From NCBI GenBank assembly GCA_023426245.1, contig JAFABB010000042.1:30001-94000 (forward strand): a DNA stretch of 64,000 nucleotides. Direction: 5' to 3'. Below, piece by piece: positions 17,460 through 25,552 of this stretch; the first letter of the stretch is position 1, and each line of letters begins with the position of its first letter. Below the pieces are notes generated by a model. It was given only the letters and a program-made list of their open reading frames with translations, searched no databases and was not told where the DNA came from. This stretch comes from Bacillota bacterium (lineage in GTDB: Bacteria; Bacillota; UBA4882; UBA8346). Made by a program: the position numbers and the translations under genes.

Positions 17460-18070
17460 TTGTTCACTGGTTTAACGGGGCTGAATTGCTTTAAGGTGTG
17501 CGTTCACCCCTACGGCCTATCAAGTCGCGGTCTACGCTTCGTTTCGTCTGTTGCCAGGTCGACGCGCAGGACCTACTACTGGTGGGTGGTTAGTCCTTTC
17601 CAGATAAAGGATTTCACTTTATTAAAACCGCCAAGCTTCGCTTGGGCGCGCTAACGCATGCGGATCCCGACGCCGTTTTGGCTTAGTCGCCACCGCGGAC
17701 TTGGCTAAAACGGTGTGGCGCGATTCTTCGTGAATCCACTTCCTTGAATCAACTTCGTGATGCCACTTACTTCTTCGAATATTCATCTTCGAATCTCCGC
17801 GCCCGAAGCGGGAACCCTGCGATTATACGAAGTTCGGCGACAGTCATTTACTTTCAATTTCTCCAATTACCATCCGGATAATGTCCCATAACGTTTTGCC
17901 ATTATCTGCATTTTCCAATTTGCCTTCTTTTATTTAGTGCATAAGTTATTTTTTTAGCGTAAGTTAATCTTTATTTGCTCCAAATGCCTCAGGTGTTTGG
18001 GGCTTTTTCTCGCTCAATCTCGGAAACACTCCTAATCGTTATATGAAAGTTTTTATTTCCCTTCCAATTA
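17460..18070. other. Gene-free 610-bp block of foreign composition
   Basis: Positions about 17460-17840 are markedly more GC-rich than the flanks, hold no coding frame with an RBS, and contain a strong imperfect hairpin (listed separately). At 17844-17933 a minus-strand 29-codon relic reads IKEGKLENADNGKTLWDIIR..., coding-like but headless. A plus-strand hairpin, GCTCCAAA...TTTGGGGC (17977-18003), is followed by TTTTT like a terminator, although no plus-strand gene precedes it. Confidence 0.5.
17673..17713. repeat. Imperfect inverted repeat in the GC-rich block
   Basis: CCGTTTTGGCTTAGTC (17673-17688) and GACTTGGCTAAAACGG (17698-17713) pair over 16 bp with one mismatch and two G-T pairs around a 9-nt loop. 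Single-strand-folding recombination sites look like this, but I do not find the paired RYYYAAC/GTTRRRY boxes of an integron attC. Confidence 0.6.
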
Positions 18071-18562
18071 CTAAATTTGTTTTATATGCTTTGCTGATTC
18101 ATACATTTTTAATGAAGATATTGCCATTTGACTATCAGGGAATTTTAAAAGGGTTTTTTCATATAATTCTTTCGATTTCTCTCCATCACCTAATTGCCCG
18201 TAACAAAACGCCATATTAACCATAGCCATTTCAAGATATGATATACCGCTTGAAGATAAAAGAATTATTGATCTATATTTATCAATCCATTCATGCTTTG
18301 TAAAGAAATTAAAACTTTTCTCGAATTCTTGAATTGCTTTTTCAAATTGGCCAGACTTATAAAACTTAATTCCTTTTCTATGGTATCTGGGAATTAGATT
18401 TCGTAATAATAAAGACAAAAATAAATAAGTTCCTGCACCAAATAATACTGGATCACCAGCTTTTATTTGAAAATAAAGAAATATACATATAAACAAAACA
18501 CTAAACTGAGGTATTATTGCAAACCAGTTAATTTGTCTTACAATAGGTCGAGATGAAGCCAT
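18071..18562 (-). CDS. Membrane-anchored TPR protein
   Basis: 163 aa with AGGAGG upstream of ATG 18562. Two hydrophobic segments (residues about 13-31 and 36-54) are followed by a cytoplasmic helical region of two to three tetratricopeptide-like units: HRKGIKFYKSGQFEKAIQEF, then MAFCYGQLGDGEKSKELYEKTL and FPDSQMAISSL. Such proteins act as scaffolds. It is one of few membrane proteins in the array, and its role there is unknown. Confidence 0.7.
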   Translation of the reverse strand: MASSRPIVRQINWFAIIPQFSVLFICIFLYFQIKAGDPVLFGAGTYLFLSLLLRNLIPRYHRKGIKFYKSGQFEKAIQEFEKSFNFFTKHEWIDKYRSIILLSSSGISYLEMAMVNMAFCYGQLGDGEKSKELYEKTLLKFPDSQMAISSLKMYESAKHIKQI

Positions 18563-18663
18563 AATTTCTCCTCCTTAAAATGTTTAAATATTTCACTTAT
18601 GTTAGCTCAACTCTAGTATATAAATAAATACGAACTAAACTATTGAGCAATTTCACTCATTTT

Positions 18664-18762
18664 CTACAAAAAACATAATATGTCTTTAAATTTATCCAGA
18701 TTAAATTTGATTTTGGATTTCTTTGCAATCTGCTCAACTGACTTTATAATAGCATCCATCAT
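18664..18762 (-). pseudogene. 32-residue ORF, likely N-terminal stub
   Basis: ATG 18762 opens MMDAIIKSVEQIAKKSKIKF... and stops after 32 residues. The sequence is coding-like (amphipathic helix) but has no good RBS and lies in a 260-bp gap. It could be the leading end of a lost immunity gene. Confidence 0.3.
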
Positions 18763-18823
18763 TAGTATTCTTTTGTTTCACTATTTCCTATGTGATAATC
18801 GTTGAAATTAATATGCCTCAATT

Positions 18824-19156
18824 TCAAGCAAACCGCATCAATATTTGATAGTTGTCCATGAAAAACTTTTCAATACTTTGCTTGATTTGTTCCTTTTCTT
18901 GAGCGGTTATTTTTGCACCGCTATCCCATTTTTTGATACTGCCGGAAAAAACAACCTCATCCATTACTGATATCTCACAAATGAAAGCCCGCTCATCCTC
19001 TTGATAAAATAACTGTTCGCCTCGATTGAGAATTTTCAGATAGCAAGTTTTGTTGTTGTTATTGACCGCAAATAGTTTTTCTTTATTATCCTTTATTGCT
19101 TGGATCAATTCATACTCAAGCTGTTCCGCTAAATGCTTGAATTTCTTTTCCGGCAT
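18824..19156 (-). CDS. Unclassified immunity-locus protein
   Basis: 110 aa from ATG 19156, chosen for the GGAGG 5 nt upstream; an earlier start at 19225 has none. An N-terminal helix (FKHLAEQLEYELIQAIKDNKEKL) precedes a four-strand region (TCYLKILNRGEQLFYQ, AFICEISVMDEVVFSG) and a C-terminal helix (QEKEQIKQSIEKFFMDN). This helix-sheet-helix layout is typical of small toxin antidotes. No family is recognised. Confidence 0.65.
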   Translation of the reverse strand: MPEKKFKHLAEQLEYELIQAIKDNKEKLFAVNNNNKTCYLKILNRGEQLFYQEDERAFICEISVMDEVVFSGSIKKWDSGAKITAQEKEQIKQSIEKFFMDNYQILMRFA

Positions 19157-19236
19157 ATAATCCTCCCGGTTCTCTTTCGAACGTTCCCAATCAACAGTAA
19201 CTCTTTTTGCGTTATAGACTTTCACCGAGCGTTTTA

Positions 19237-19584
19237 TTACAGAACATGGACATCATCCATCTCTATCTTCAAGACTTCCCCAATATCATTAACAGTGGCG
19301 ATTGCTGTTAATGACAAATCACTCTGTTCGCCGTCAATCCACAATTCGAAGGCGATTGAATATTCCGGGTAATTTTGCAACTTTCTCATTCTAAACCCTG
19401 CCGATTCATAAGCGCTATCCGGGGGTAAAGATAACGAACCTCCATAATCAAGTAGGGCGGTCTTAACTTCTTCTTCCGAAAGCCGCCCCATTCGGCCAGT
19501 TTTTCTTAGTTCTTCAAAATCACCGGCCACCAAATCATAGACTAAGATCTTTAAAGCGTGGATTACATTTTTAATTTCGCTCAT
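19237..19584 (-). CDS. Conserved immunity-type protein, DUF7668-like
   Basis: 115 aa. The sequence follows a pattern I associate with DUF7668: NVIHALKILVYDLVAGDFEEL (residues 5-25), ALLDYGGSLSLPPD, a central strand pair ending FELWIDGEQSDLSLTA and a C-terminal DIGEVLKIEMDDVHVL. It is cytoplasmic and sits about 80 bp upstream of the preceding protein's start. The domain name is from memory and needs a profile search; the coding call is firm. Confidence 0.7.
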   Translation of the reverse strand: MSEIKNVIHALKILVYDLVAGDFEELRKTGRMGRLSEEEVKTALLDYGGSLSLPPDSAYESAGFRMRKLQNYPEYSIAFELWIDGEQSDLSLTAIATVNDIGEVLKIEMDDVHVL

Positions 19585-19724
19585 TCGGCATCACCCCCTC
19601 TCAATTAACCGGGCCATAGCCACTAAATGAGTGCCGCAGCTTTCTCGTTTTCATAATCTTCAAATTGTTCATCTATCATAACCTGGTATTTCATTAATAA
19701 TCATTTATAATCTGTATCTAAAGC

Positions 19725-20111
19725 TTATTTTATAACAATCAAATCTCCATCACAAAACCCGGTGGTGATATGGTCAACATTCAAAATCTCCAAATCTTTC
19801 AATTCCACAGTTAGTTCTTGCAGTATTTGGATAATGACATTTAAAAAATCTTCCCATTTTATATCTTCTACCACTTCAAAATTTGGGCAATCCCTCTGAG
19901 TAGGAACAAAATCTTCTTCACACGCCCAATCGCTATCATCCGGGTCATATACTTTTGCCCCAATGAGTTCAATCCCATAGGGTTCATACAAGCCAAAATT
20001 GAGAGCCTTAATGTCTTTCGATAATTTATCGACTTGATTTAATGAAATAATCCATTCTTTTATGCATTGTTTTAATTTTGCATACTCATGCTTACTTACA
20101 TTTAATTCCAT
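19725..20111 (-). CDS. Immunity-locus protein, intact copy of a duplicated gene
   Basis: 128 aa with GGAG about 8 nt before ATG 20111. A helical N-terminus is followed by LNFGLYEPYGIELIGAKVYD, an acidic DWACEEDF segment, a helical IKWEDFLNVIIQILQEL and a C-terminal strand (HITTGFCDGDLIVIK). A decayed second copy, frameshifted and headless, lies at 31182-31474 in the duplicated block. No family name is known. Between this gene and 20268 is a 150-bp gap with no feature. Confidence 0.7.
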   Translation of the reverse strand: MELNVSKHEYAKLKQCIKEWIISLNQVDKLSKDIKALNFGLYEPYGIELIGAKVYDPDDSDWACEEDFVPTQRDCPNFEVVEDIKWEDFLNVIIQILQELTVELKDLEILNVDHITTGFCDGDLIVIK

Positions 20112-20268
20112 TTAGCGAGCTCCTTCAATATGTGTTTTGGGGCATCAAACCTTTGTACGGGGGCCGGACGCACCTGCTCTTTGCCTGCATTGCATATAAT
20201 TCGGATAACTGTCCCAAATAGCATAGGGACGCCATCTCTACCCTATATGACAGTTTCTCAAACCTGAG

Positions 20269-20664
20269 TCAAAAAAACATTTCAGGCATATCATCCCAAC
20301 GCACTATATCAGGCAGTTTATCTCCGTCAATAAAAGCCTCAAACAACCGCTTCACCGTGTTGATATCGATGATTTGATCTGATTTGACCCGAACCACCGA
20401 ACCTGAAATGATAATCCTTTTCTCCCCGTCACTTTTTGCGTTCAATAAGCCCGCTTTCCAATGGGTAAATGTGCCATCTTGGGCTGTTATCCTAACCTCT
20501 ACGGTAAATTCGATAGGGCCACCGCCAACTTAAATATAATTTCCTTGATCGTCCTCTAATGATGCATAGGAATTTCCTACTCCGTCAAGTTTGGCTATCG
20601 CTTCTAATACCTGTTGTTTTTCAGGGCTTACAATCCTCCGGCCGTTTTCCGATTGAAAAACCAT
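20269..20664 (-). pseudogene. Immunity-type gene with in-frame TAA (paralog of 31440-31865)
   Basis: The frame from ATG 20664 matches the intact paralog at 31865 residue for residue until codon 45, where Gln (CAA) has become TAA (20532-20530). Downstream the frame continues unshifted to a TGA at 20271-20269, ending EMFF. It would give only a 44-residue product. Confidence 0.85.
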
Positions 20665-20685
20665 CTTACCTCAGCCCTCTCATCT

Positions 20686-21306
20686 TTAGTCCATCATTGA
20701 AATCTTTTGAATCGCCGATTCCAATACTTTTTGTTGCGGTCTGCCTTGAGCCCACTTTTCAAACACCCTTTTTGCTTTCTCTTTGTTTCCCAAAATGCAA
20801 TATGCGGCAGCCATTTGCAACTGATAATAATAATTACCGATCAGGGTTACCCGGGGATCTTCTCTTTCATACCCCGCAACAAGTCCGGAAATTGATGAGA
20901 AGTCTTCCCAAAATGGCACTCCATAATCATGAATGTAACCGCAAATAAGTTCGCCCAAAGCTATAACATCTGTTGTATCCGTTATCGGCCACTCAATGAA
21001 TTCAGCTTCGGATTGCAGATTTCCGATATTACCGCCGGCAATTGGCCATCCTTTTCTGGGTTTCACTCCCTCCAGCTCCGCTACTAAATTATTTAGTTCA
21101 TCATAGATAATTCCCGGGTAAACTGAGACGTAGCCCGCGTTTTGCCCTGGAATTTTCCGCAATTGAATATTTAGCTCGAACTTGAATTTGCCAACGGTTT
21201 TCTGGAATTTGCGCTTATAGGATTTAAACCCCAGCCGGACTAACGTAGGACTTAAGCCTTCAATCATTAATCTATCAATCGTTTCATCCATCAATGTTTG
21301 GGTCAA
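20686..21306 (-). CDS. DUF4304-like immunity-type protein
   Basis: 206 aa. The start is TTG 21306, with AAGGAAGGG 7 nt upstream; the first internal ATG (21291) has no RBS. The N-terminal half, LRLGFKSYKRKFQK...FELNIQLRK..., with YVSVYPGI, follows the pattern of DUF4304-type proteins (Lys/Arg-Phe-x-Lys after a G-F motif, then strands). The C-terminal half is helical (GNYYYQLQMAAAYCILGNKEKAKRVFEKWA), TPR-like. A decayed copy of the C-terminus is at 31887-32095. The domain name is tentative. Confidence 0.65.
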   Translation of the reverse strand: MTQTLMDETIDRLMIEGLSPTLVRLGFKSYKRKFQKTVGKFKFELNIQLRKIPGQNAGYVSVYPGIIYDELNNLVAELEGVKPRKGWPIAGGNIGNLQSEAEFIEWPITDTTDVIALGELICGYIHDYGVPFWEDFSSISGLVAGYEREDPRVTLIGNYYYQLQMAAAYCILGNKEKAKRVFEKWAQGRPQQKVLESAIQKISMMD

Positions 21307-21378
21307 AATTATCCCTTCCTTTTCATTACCTTACAGTACATCATCTTTATAAAAGTTTTGCAACCCAAGGGCTAATCA

Positions 21379-21774
21379 TCAACCATCCTCGGACAGCTCC
21401 AACTGCAGTTCATGAATAAAATTTGCCAGTAATGGATAGCTTTGATACTGCTCAATCATCTTTTTCAGGGCAGCGGGATCCCGCCTGCCAACAGCATATA
21501 CCAAATCCAAGAGAGTACTATTCCATACTTCCCGAAACCGGCCGTAATAATTATTCACAAAAGAAGCCTCCGGAGGCTTGAGTGCGATATCAAACAGTAA
21601 CTTTAAGGTATTTTCCACCTCAACCTTGGCGGACCATTCCTCAATGATCTCAAATTCCGCAAACAAGTCAGCCGCCCGCCGGTTTTCAATTTGCGAGCCG
21701 TATCCGGCAAATATTTCCGGCCCGATAGGCGAGGTTAACTCTACTAAAAAAGCCAACAGTTCATCTCGATCCAT
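21379..21774 (-). CDS. Unclassified helical immunity-locus protein
   Basis: 131 aa with GGAGG 8 nt before ATG 21774. The sequence is almost all helix: MDRDELLAFLVELTSPIGPE, a Glu-rich middle, FREVWNSTLLDLVYAVGRRDPAALKK and a C-terminal LLANFIHELQLEL. No signal peptide. I do not recognise a family. It is tightly spaced with the genes on both sides. Confidence 0.65.
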   Translation of the reverse strand: MDRDELLAFLVELTSPIGPEIFAGYGSQIENRRAADLFAEFEIIEEWSAKVEVENTLKLLFDIALKPPEASFVNNYYGRFREVWNSTLLDLVYAVGRRDPAALKKMIEQYQSYPLLANFIHELQLELSEDG

Positions 21775-21837
21775 GCCTGGATCCTCCTGTTTATTGGATA
21801 GTTCATCAAAATAGGCTTTTGGCCCTATCCATCTTCG

Positions 21838-22392
21838 CTAAGACCGGATTTTGACAATCAATCCCACTGAAATCATTGCAATATCATCTCTGAGGTTGAT
21901 AGAAATTGATGTCTTCTCAAAGATTGCAGAACTTATGATATCTTTTCCTTGATTGAAAATTAAGACTTGCTTGATTCCTGCTTCTTCTTGCTGATCCAAT
22001 TCATAAATGCTTCGCCGGAGCTTATACCGGTCTTGGAAGAGCAAACCTCGGTATATTGGATAATCAGCATTATACTTGCCGGTTTTAACATCATAATGTA
22101 ATTTTAATTCTGTTGGAACCGGCATGGCATATTCCTTACCCAACGCTTTTATCTTATCTAGATCTTCAGTACCCAATTTCAGGAATTGCATCATTCGATT
22201 ATGGTCAATGCCTAATTGGTTTAACGTTTTTATCTCCCCAGCCGCTTCAAAAAAAGCATTAAACATTTGACTCTTTTCTTCAATTGAGGCATACGCATAT
22301 ATTTTATCAACTTTCTTATCCGTGACTTCTAAAGATAACGAAATAAGTTCTGATTGCAAATCCATAAATTGATCTTCAAATTTTTTACTCAT
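21838..22392 (-). CDS. YezG/DUF600-like immunity-type protein
   Basis: 184 aa with AAGGA close to ATG 22392. The first half has an N-terminal helix, KVDKIYAYASIEEKSQMFNAFFEAAG, and a strand-rich C-terminus; PTELKLHYDVKTGKYNADYPI (about residues 112-132) resembles the GKF.xDY segment of YezG/DUF600, an antidote to LXG-type nuclease toxins. The match is by pattern only. It lies about 30 bp after the Tdi1-like gene. Confidence 0.55.
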   Translation of the reverse strand: MSKKFEDQFMDLQSELISLSLEVTDKKVDKIYAYASIEEKSQMFNAFFEAAGEIKTLNQLGIDHNRMMQFLKLGTEDLDKIKALGKEYAMPVPTELKLHYDVKTGKYNADYPIYRGLLFQDRYKLRRSIYELDQQEEAGIKQVLIFNQGKDIISSAIFEKTSISINLRDDIAMISVGLIVKIRS

Positions 22393-22420
22393 TCCTTCTC
22401 TCCCTCTGGCAAGCTAAATT

Positions 22421-22981
22421 TCAACAAGACAAAACTCCCTGTACTCCACTGATAAGGATGAGATGAACTTGATACTTCACTTTTTTCAGGTTGGCGACGC
22501 TCTCTGCCCCACCCAGGCTTAACAATGGTTCATATCCAAAGCATTCATCATATTCCGGCTCGCCATACCGCTCCACCGCCTCGAAATAAGGATGCCATTG
22601 CCAATATTCGTCCTGGAAATAATGATTCAAGAAAAATTTCCACCTTATCTTTTTTTGGGTCCATAAAACTTTGATACGCTGATGGCGGTAATCCAGTATC
22701 ACAAAATTCCCTCTGCTGTCACAGGCAATAATATCTCCCATTCCCGTTGCAAAAACGGGGATTTCGTCAAGGGGCATAATGTAGGTTTCTTCCAACAGCT
22801 CCTGCAAATCAGCGGGATTTATGATTTTTAAGTATCCTTTAAACGTGCTTCCAAAACCATACTTTTCCCAGATGGCGACGACATCTGCCCCTACTCTCTC
22901 CTTATACTTGGTTATTGTATCTTGGCTCACTTTTTCAGCTAACGTAAAATCCTTAAATACTTTTTCCATTGATTCGTCCAT
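22421..22981 (-). CDS. Tdi1-like immunity protein (GAD-like plus DUF1851)
   Basis: 186 aa from ATG 22981 (GTGAGGG 8 nt upstream); an ATG-like start at 23029 is unsupported. The GAD-like part has VVAIWEKYGFGSTFKGYLKIINPADLQELL (about residues 33-62) and the DUF1851 part WHPYFEAVERYGEPEYDECFGYEPLLSLGG...LKKVKYQVHL. The Agrobacterium Tdi1 protein of this architecture neutralises a type VI DNase effector. Related members here are at 51940-52503 and as a stub at 16406-16507. Confidence 0.8.
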   Translation of the reverse strand: MDESMEKVFKDFTLAEKVSQDTITKYKERVGADVVAIWEKYGFGSTFKGYLKIINPADLQELLEETYIMPLDEIPVFATGMGDIIACDSRGNFVILDYRHQRIKVLWTQKKIRWKFFLNHYFQDEYWQWHPYFEAVERYGEPEYDECFGYEPLLSLGGAESVANLKKVKYQVHLILISGVQGVLSC

Positions 22982-23163
22982 AATGATTCCCTCACCCGAA
23001 TACTTAGTATTTATATGATTTTTGCGCAAACTTGCACATTATCGCCTTGATCATACTCTAATAATCCATGGGGCTACTTACTTCGTTAAGTTGGCTATCG
23101 CCTTGTCAATAGGTACAAAAAAGTTCTTGAGACAAATTCGTTAAACGCATTTCGATAGATTTC

Positions 23164-23589
23164 TTACTTCAATCTACCTCTTATATAATCCATTCTACCC
23201 ATATGGTAGGAAAAATCTCTGTCAGGAAACAGTTTAGGCAAAAGTTCCACAGCAAGTTCTACATTCTCTAACACAATATTTTTATTGATTCTAACCAAAT
23301 TCGGAAAATCATCCGGAATATCAATATAAAAATATTGCCAGCCCCGGACCGCGCAACTTGCAATCATTGCTTCAAGGTATTCTTCAAGAGTTAAATTCAT
23401 TGGGAAATAGGCGCTATTATCATAAAAGTAGATCTGCGGAAAATCTCCCACTTCTCTTAAAAAACAACCATACCTTCCATCGTCTCCCCATGATTGTTTT
23501 TCAAACCAGTTTAATTTTTTCAATAATTCTAATTCTTTTTCGTCTGGTTGATGTTCATTGATAGAATTGGATACATCCCAAAAATCCAT
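23164..23589 (-). CDS. SUKH-like immunity-type protein
   Basis: 141 aa. WFEKQSWGDDGRYGCFLREVGDFPQIYFYDNSAYFPMNLTLEEYLEAMIASCAVRGWQYFYID (residues about 28-90, quoted in part) follows the second half of SMI1/KNR4-type folds, where a strand pair leads into an L-T-xE-Y-L helix. A short N-terminal segment and a C-terminal helical tail complete it. It lacks the usual N-terminal LP.xxxFL motif, so it may be a divergent or shortened member. Confidence 0.6.
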   Translation of the reverse strand: MDFWDVSNSINEHQPDEKELELLKKLNWFEKQSWGDDGRYGCFLREVGDFPQIYFYDNSAYFPMNLTLEEYLEAMIASCAVRGWQYFYIDIPDDFPNLVRINKNIVLENVELAVELLPKLFPDRDFSYHMGRMDYIRGRLK

Positions 23590-23597
23590 GCCTAACT

Positions 23598-23691
23598 GCG
23601 ACTCACCCCCTGAGATCTATTTTGCTTTATTGTTACTCTTGAGCCATCCCCCTCTCTTCGAAAAGAGAGGGGGACTAAGGGGGTGAGTTGC
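23598..23691. repeat. Nested inverted-repeat element between genes
   Basis: An outer pair, GCGACTCACCCCCT (23598-23611) against AGGGGGTGAGTTGC (23678-23691), one mismatch, encloses an inner perfect 11-bp pair CCCCCTCTCTT/AAGAGAGGGGG (23648-23658, 23663-23673) with a CGAA loop. It resembles REP-type dispersed palindromes and could also act as a hairpin between the Imm6-like gene and the SUKH-like gene. Confidence 0.65.
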
Positions 23692-23728
23692 TTTTAGACA
23701 TCCTGAATCTATGGAAGCAAAATTTATT

Positions 23729-24565
23729 TCACCCTATATAGATAAGCAATTGATCCAGTTTTTCTTTATTGATTAATTTATCCTGCGCCAAATTAAGCAT
23801 GCATAGGATAAACATCTCCGACATATCTTCCCCCTGAAAACGATCAAGGAATTCCGGCAATGAACAGCCCGGGCCAACCTTCTTATAAAAAGCGAGTGTA
23901 AGTATGTAGCAAGCAATACTGATAATATGATCCAAAAATAAAAGAAGCTCAGGGTTTCTTATCTCCAAGGTAAGCTCAACAATATCCGAACCATCTGCGC
24001 TGTCCAAAAGTGGGTACAACTCATCGATTGCAATACCTGTTCCCTGTACAAAACCTTTGCAGGTTTGAAGAGTTCTTTCCGTAACCTCCACCCAAGAACT
24101 GCCGTCCGCTAATTCTTCAGCTTCGGGTGAACCATCCTGTGCATGATATTGCTTCGTATCCTCCAATAGCATTTCACCTATTACAACCAGCAGGCTTCCA
24201 AGCTCCATATCGGATAACGATTCAAGACTTCCCAGCCATTCCAGCGGCTTTCGATATTCCGACAGCAGCTTGGGAATTTTCAGCAGGACCTCTTGTTCCG
24301 GCTGAAAATTATCCGCCTGATACTGATAATTCTTTGCATGTTTAAAAAATAAATCCTCACTCGTCTTGTAACGCTCGATTACTTTCGCTTTTTCATCGAA
24401 TGCCATTTCATAACCAAAACCGTCCATCAGACAATGGGCCTTGGTTTTACTGCTGAAATATATCAATAAATCACCAAAATCGGGATTGTTTTTCAAGGCA
24501 TCGGCTACATTCGGAGCAATCAGCTTCCCGATAAATAATTTCTCCAAAATCTCGTTCCGGGACAT
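23729..24565 (-). CDS. Imm6-like immunity protein
   Basis: 278 aa. The C-terminal two thirds carry the Imm6 pattern: a helix with WVEVTERTLQTCKGFVQGTGI, IDELYPLLDSADGSDIVEL (about residues 178-196), NPELLLFLDHIISIACYILTLAFYKK and a final PEFLDR.QGED..EMF. The N-terminal 80 residues are extra to the usual family length. Imm6 proteins accompany polymorphic toxins in Firmicutes. The assignment is by motif memory and is reasonably good. Confidence 0.65.
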   Translation of the reverse strand: MSRNEILEKLFIGKLIAPNVADALKNNPDFGDLLIYFSSKTKAHCLMDGFGYEMAFDEKAKVIERYKTSEDLFFKHAKNYQYQADNFQPEQEVLLKIPKLLSEYRKPLEWLGSLESLSDMELGSLLVVIGEMLLEDTKQYHAQDGSPEAEELADGSSWVEVTERTLQTCKGFVQGTGIAIDELYPLLDSADGSDIVELTLEIRNPELLLFLDHIISIACYILTLAFYKKVGPGCSLPEFLDRFQGEDMSEMFILCMLNLAQDKLINKEKLDQLLIYIG

Positions 24566-24609
24566 AACCCCACCTCTTTATTAGCACTATTTAACTCATA
24601 GCATACTTA

Positions 24610-25074
24610 TTAATAGCATCTGTGGAAAACGGAATCGACTGTTTCTTGATATCTATCATCACTATCTTTTATTTCAGTCAATATCTTTATTATTTGATTT
24701 CTTGTATCGTTGTCTACTTTATTTATTGCATCGCTAAAATGTTGGGTGAATGATTCTTTTCTTAAAATCATTTTTGTCAACTTTACAGCACACCTTTTAC
24801 CTTGTGGAAACATTCGGTTCATATTGAAAACCAGTTCATGGATCCCAGCACTCTCACCACATTTGTGGCAAAGATGTATTATGCATTTCATTATCATCTC
24901 TGAGGCTGATGGAAAATCGATGTCGTCTTCAAAGATCGAACATAACTCTTTGATTACAGTTAGATCCCCGTCATGATATATTTCTGAAAGTAGATCTTCA
25001 AAAACCTCAATACTGTCATCTTCACCTAAAAATCTCATTTTATTTAATTGATTTATCGCGCTCTGTAAATCCAA
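24610..25074 (-). CDS. Imm30-like immunity protein
   Basis: 154 aa, all-helical. It shows the Imm30 layout: an N-terminal FEDLLSEIYHDGDLTVIKELCSIFEDD (about residues 24-51), EMIMKCIIHL, then a C-terminal TRNQIIKILTEIKDSDDRYQETVDSVF. The HEAT-like helices bind partner toxins in this family by inference. It lies 45 bp upstream of the Imm6-like gene in the same direction. Confidence 0.6.
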   Translation of the reverse strand: MDLQSAINQLNKMRFLGEDDSIEVFEDLLSEIYHDGDLTVIKELCSIFEDDIDFPSASEMIMKCIIHLCHKCGESAGIHELVFNMNRMFPQGKRCAVKLTKMILRKESFTQHFSDAINKVDNDTRNQIIKILTEIKDSDDRYQETVDSVFHRCY

Positions 25075-25133
25075 TATATATCACTCCTCAATCCACATTA
25101 ACAGCACAATCTACCATCCCTATGATTACATCT

Positions 25134-25514
25134 TCACTTTTCCTTAATAAATTCCATCAATTCCTCACGTTCAAACATATGAATCAGTTCTCTGGCGGTA
25201 TATTTACCTGCTTTCAAATCCAAATCCGCCCCTTTGGTAATTAAGTATTTGGCTATTTCATACATCCTTGGATCTTTTTTGCTTACGGCATAGATTAAAG
25301 GGGTGTTTTCATGTTTATTGCGGCAGTCAATCTCCGCTCCCGCCTCAACCAATAATTTGGTGATTGCTAAATCGTAATTCATTACCGCGATATGTAAATA
25401 AGTATCTCCGTCGCCGTCTCTATAATTTAGGTCATACCCTTCCTTTATTGCTTCTTTTACCATCTCAATATTATGATGAGCTATTTCATATTTCAGTTTT
25501 TCCCGCGGATCCAT
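25134..25514 (-). CDS. Ankyrin-repeat immunity-type protein (copy B)
   Basis: 126 aa; GGAGG before ATG 25514. Three ankyrin repeats are readable: IEMVKEAIKEGYDLNYRDGDGDTYLH, LAITKLLVEAGAEIDCRNKHENTPL and MYEIAKYLITKGADLDLKAGKYTA, plus a capping helix. About four fifths of positions match the second copy at 26691-27071. Ankyrin proteins are a standing component of polyimmunity loci. Confidence 0.85.
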   Translation of the reverse strand: MDPREKLKYEIAHHNIEMVKEAIKEGYDLNYRDGDGDTYLHIAVMNYDLAITKLLVEAGAEIDCRNKHENTPLIYAVSKKDPRMYEIAKYLITKGADLDLKAGKYTARELIHMFEREELMEFIKEK

Positions 25515-25552
25515 AATTGTCTCCTCCTTGTTCCGTCGCCCATGATAGGGTA

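Noticed and set aside
17460..17843. Integron attC site or loxP-like site
   Set aside because: The hairpin lacks paired core boxes, and the TATACGAAGTT match near 17825-17835 is a single arm with no partner arm or spacer.
22821..23018. Plus-strand frames opposite immunity genes (here and at many other places)
   Set aside because: They mirror well-supported minus-strand genes and have neither RBS nor coherent protein patterns.
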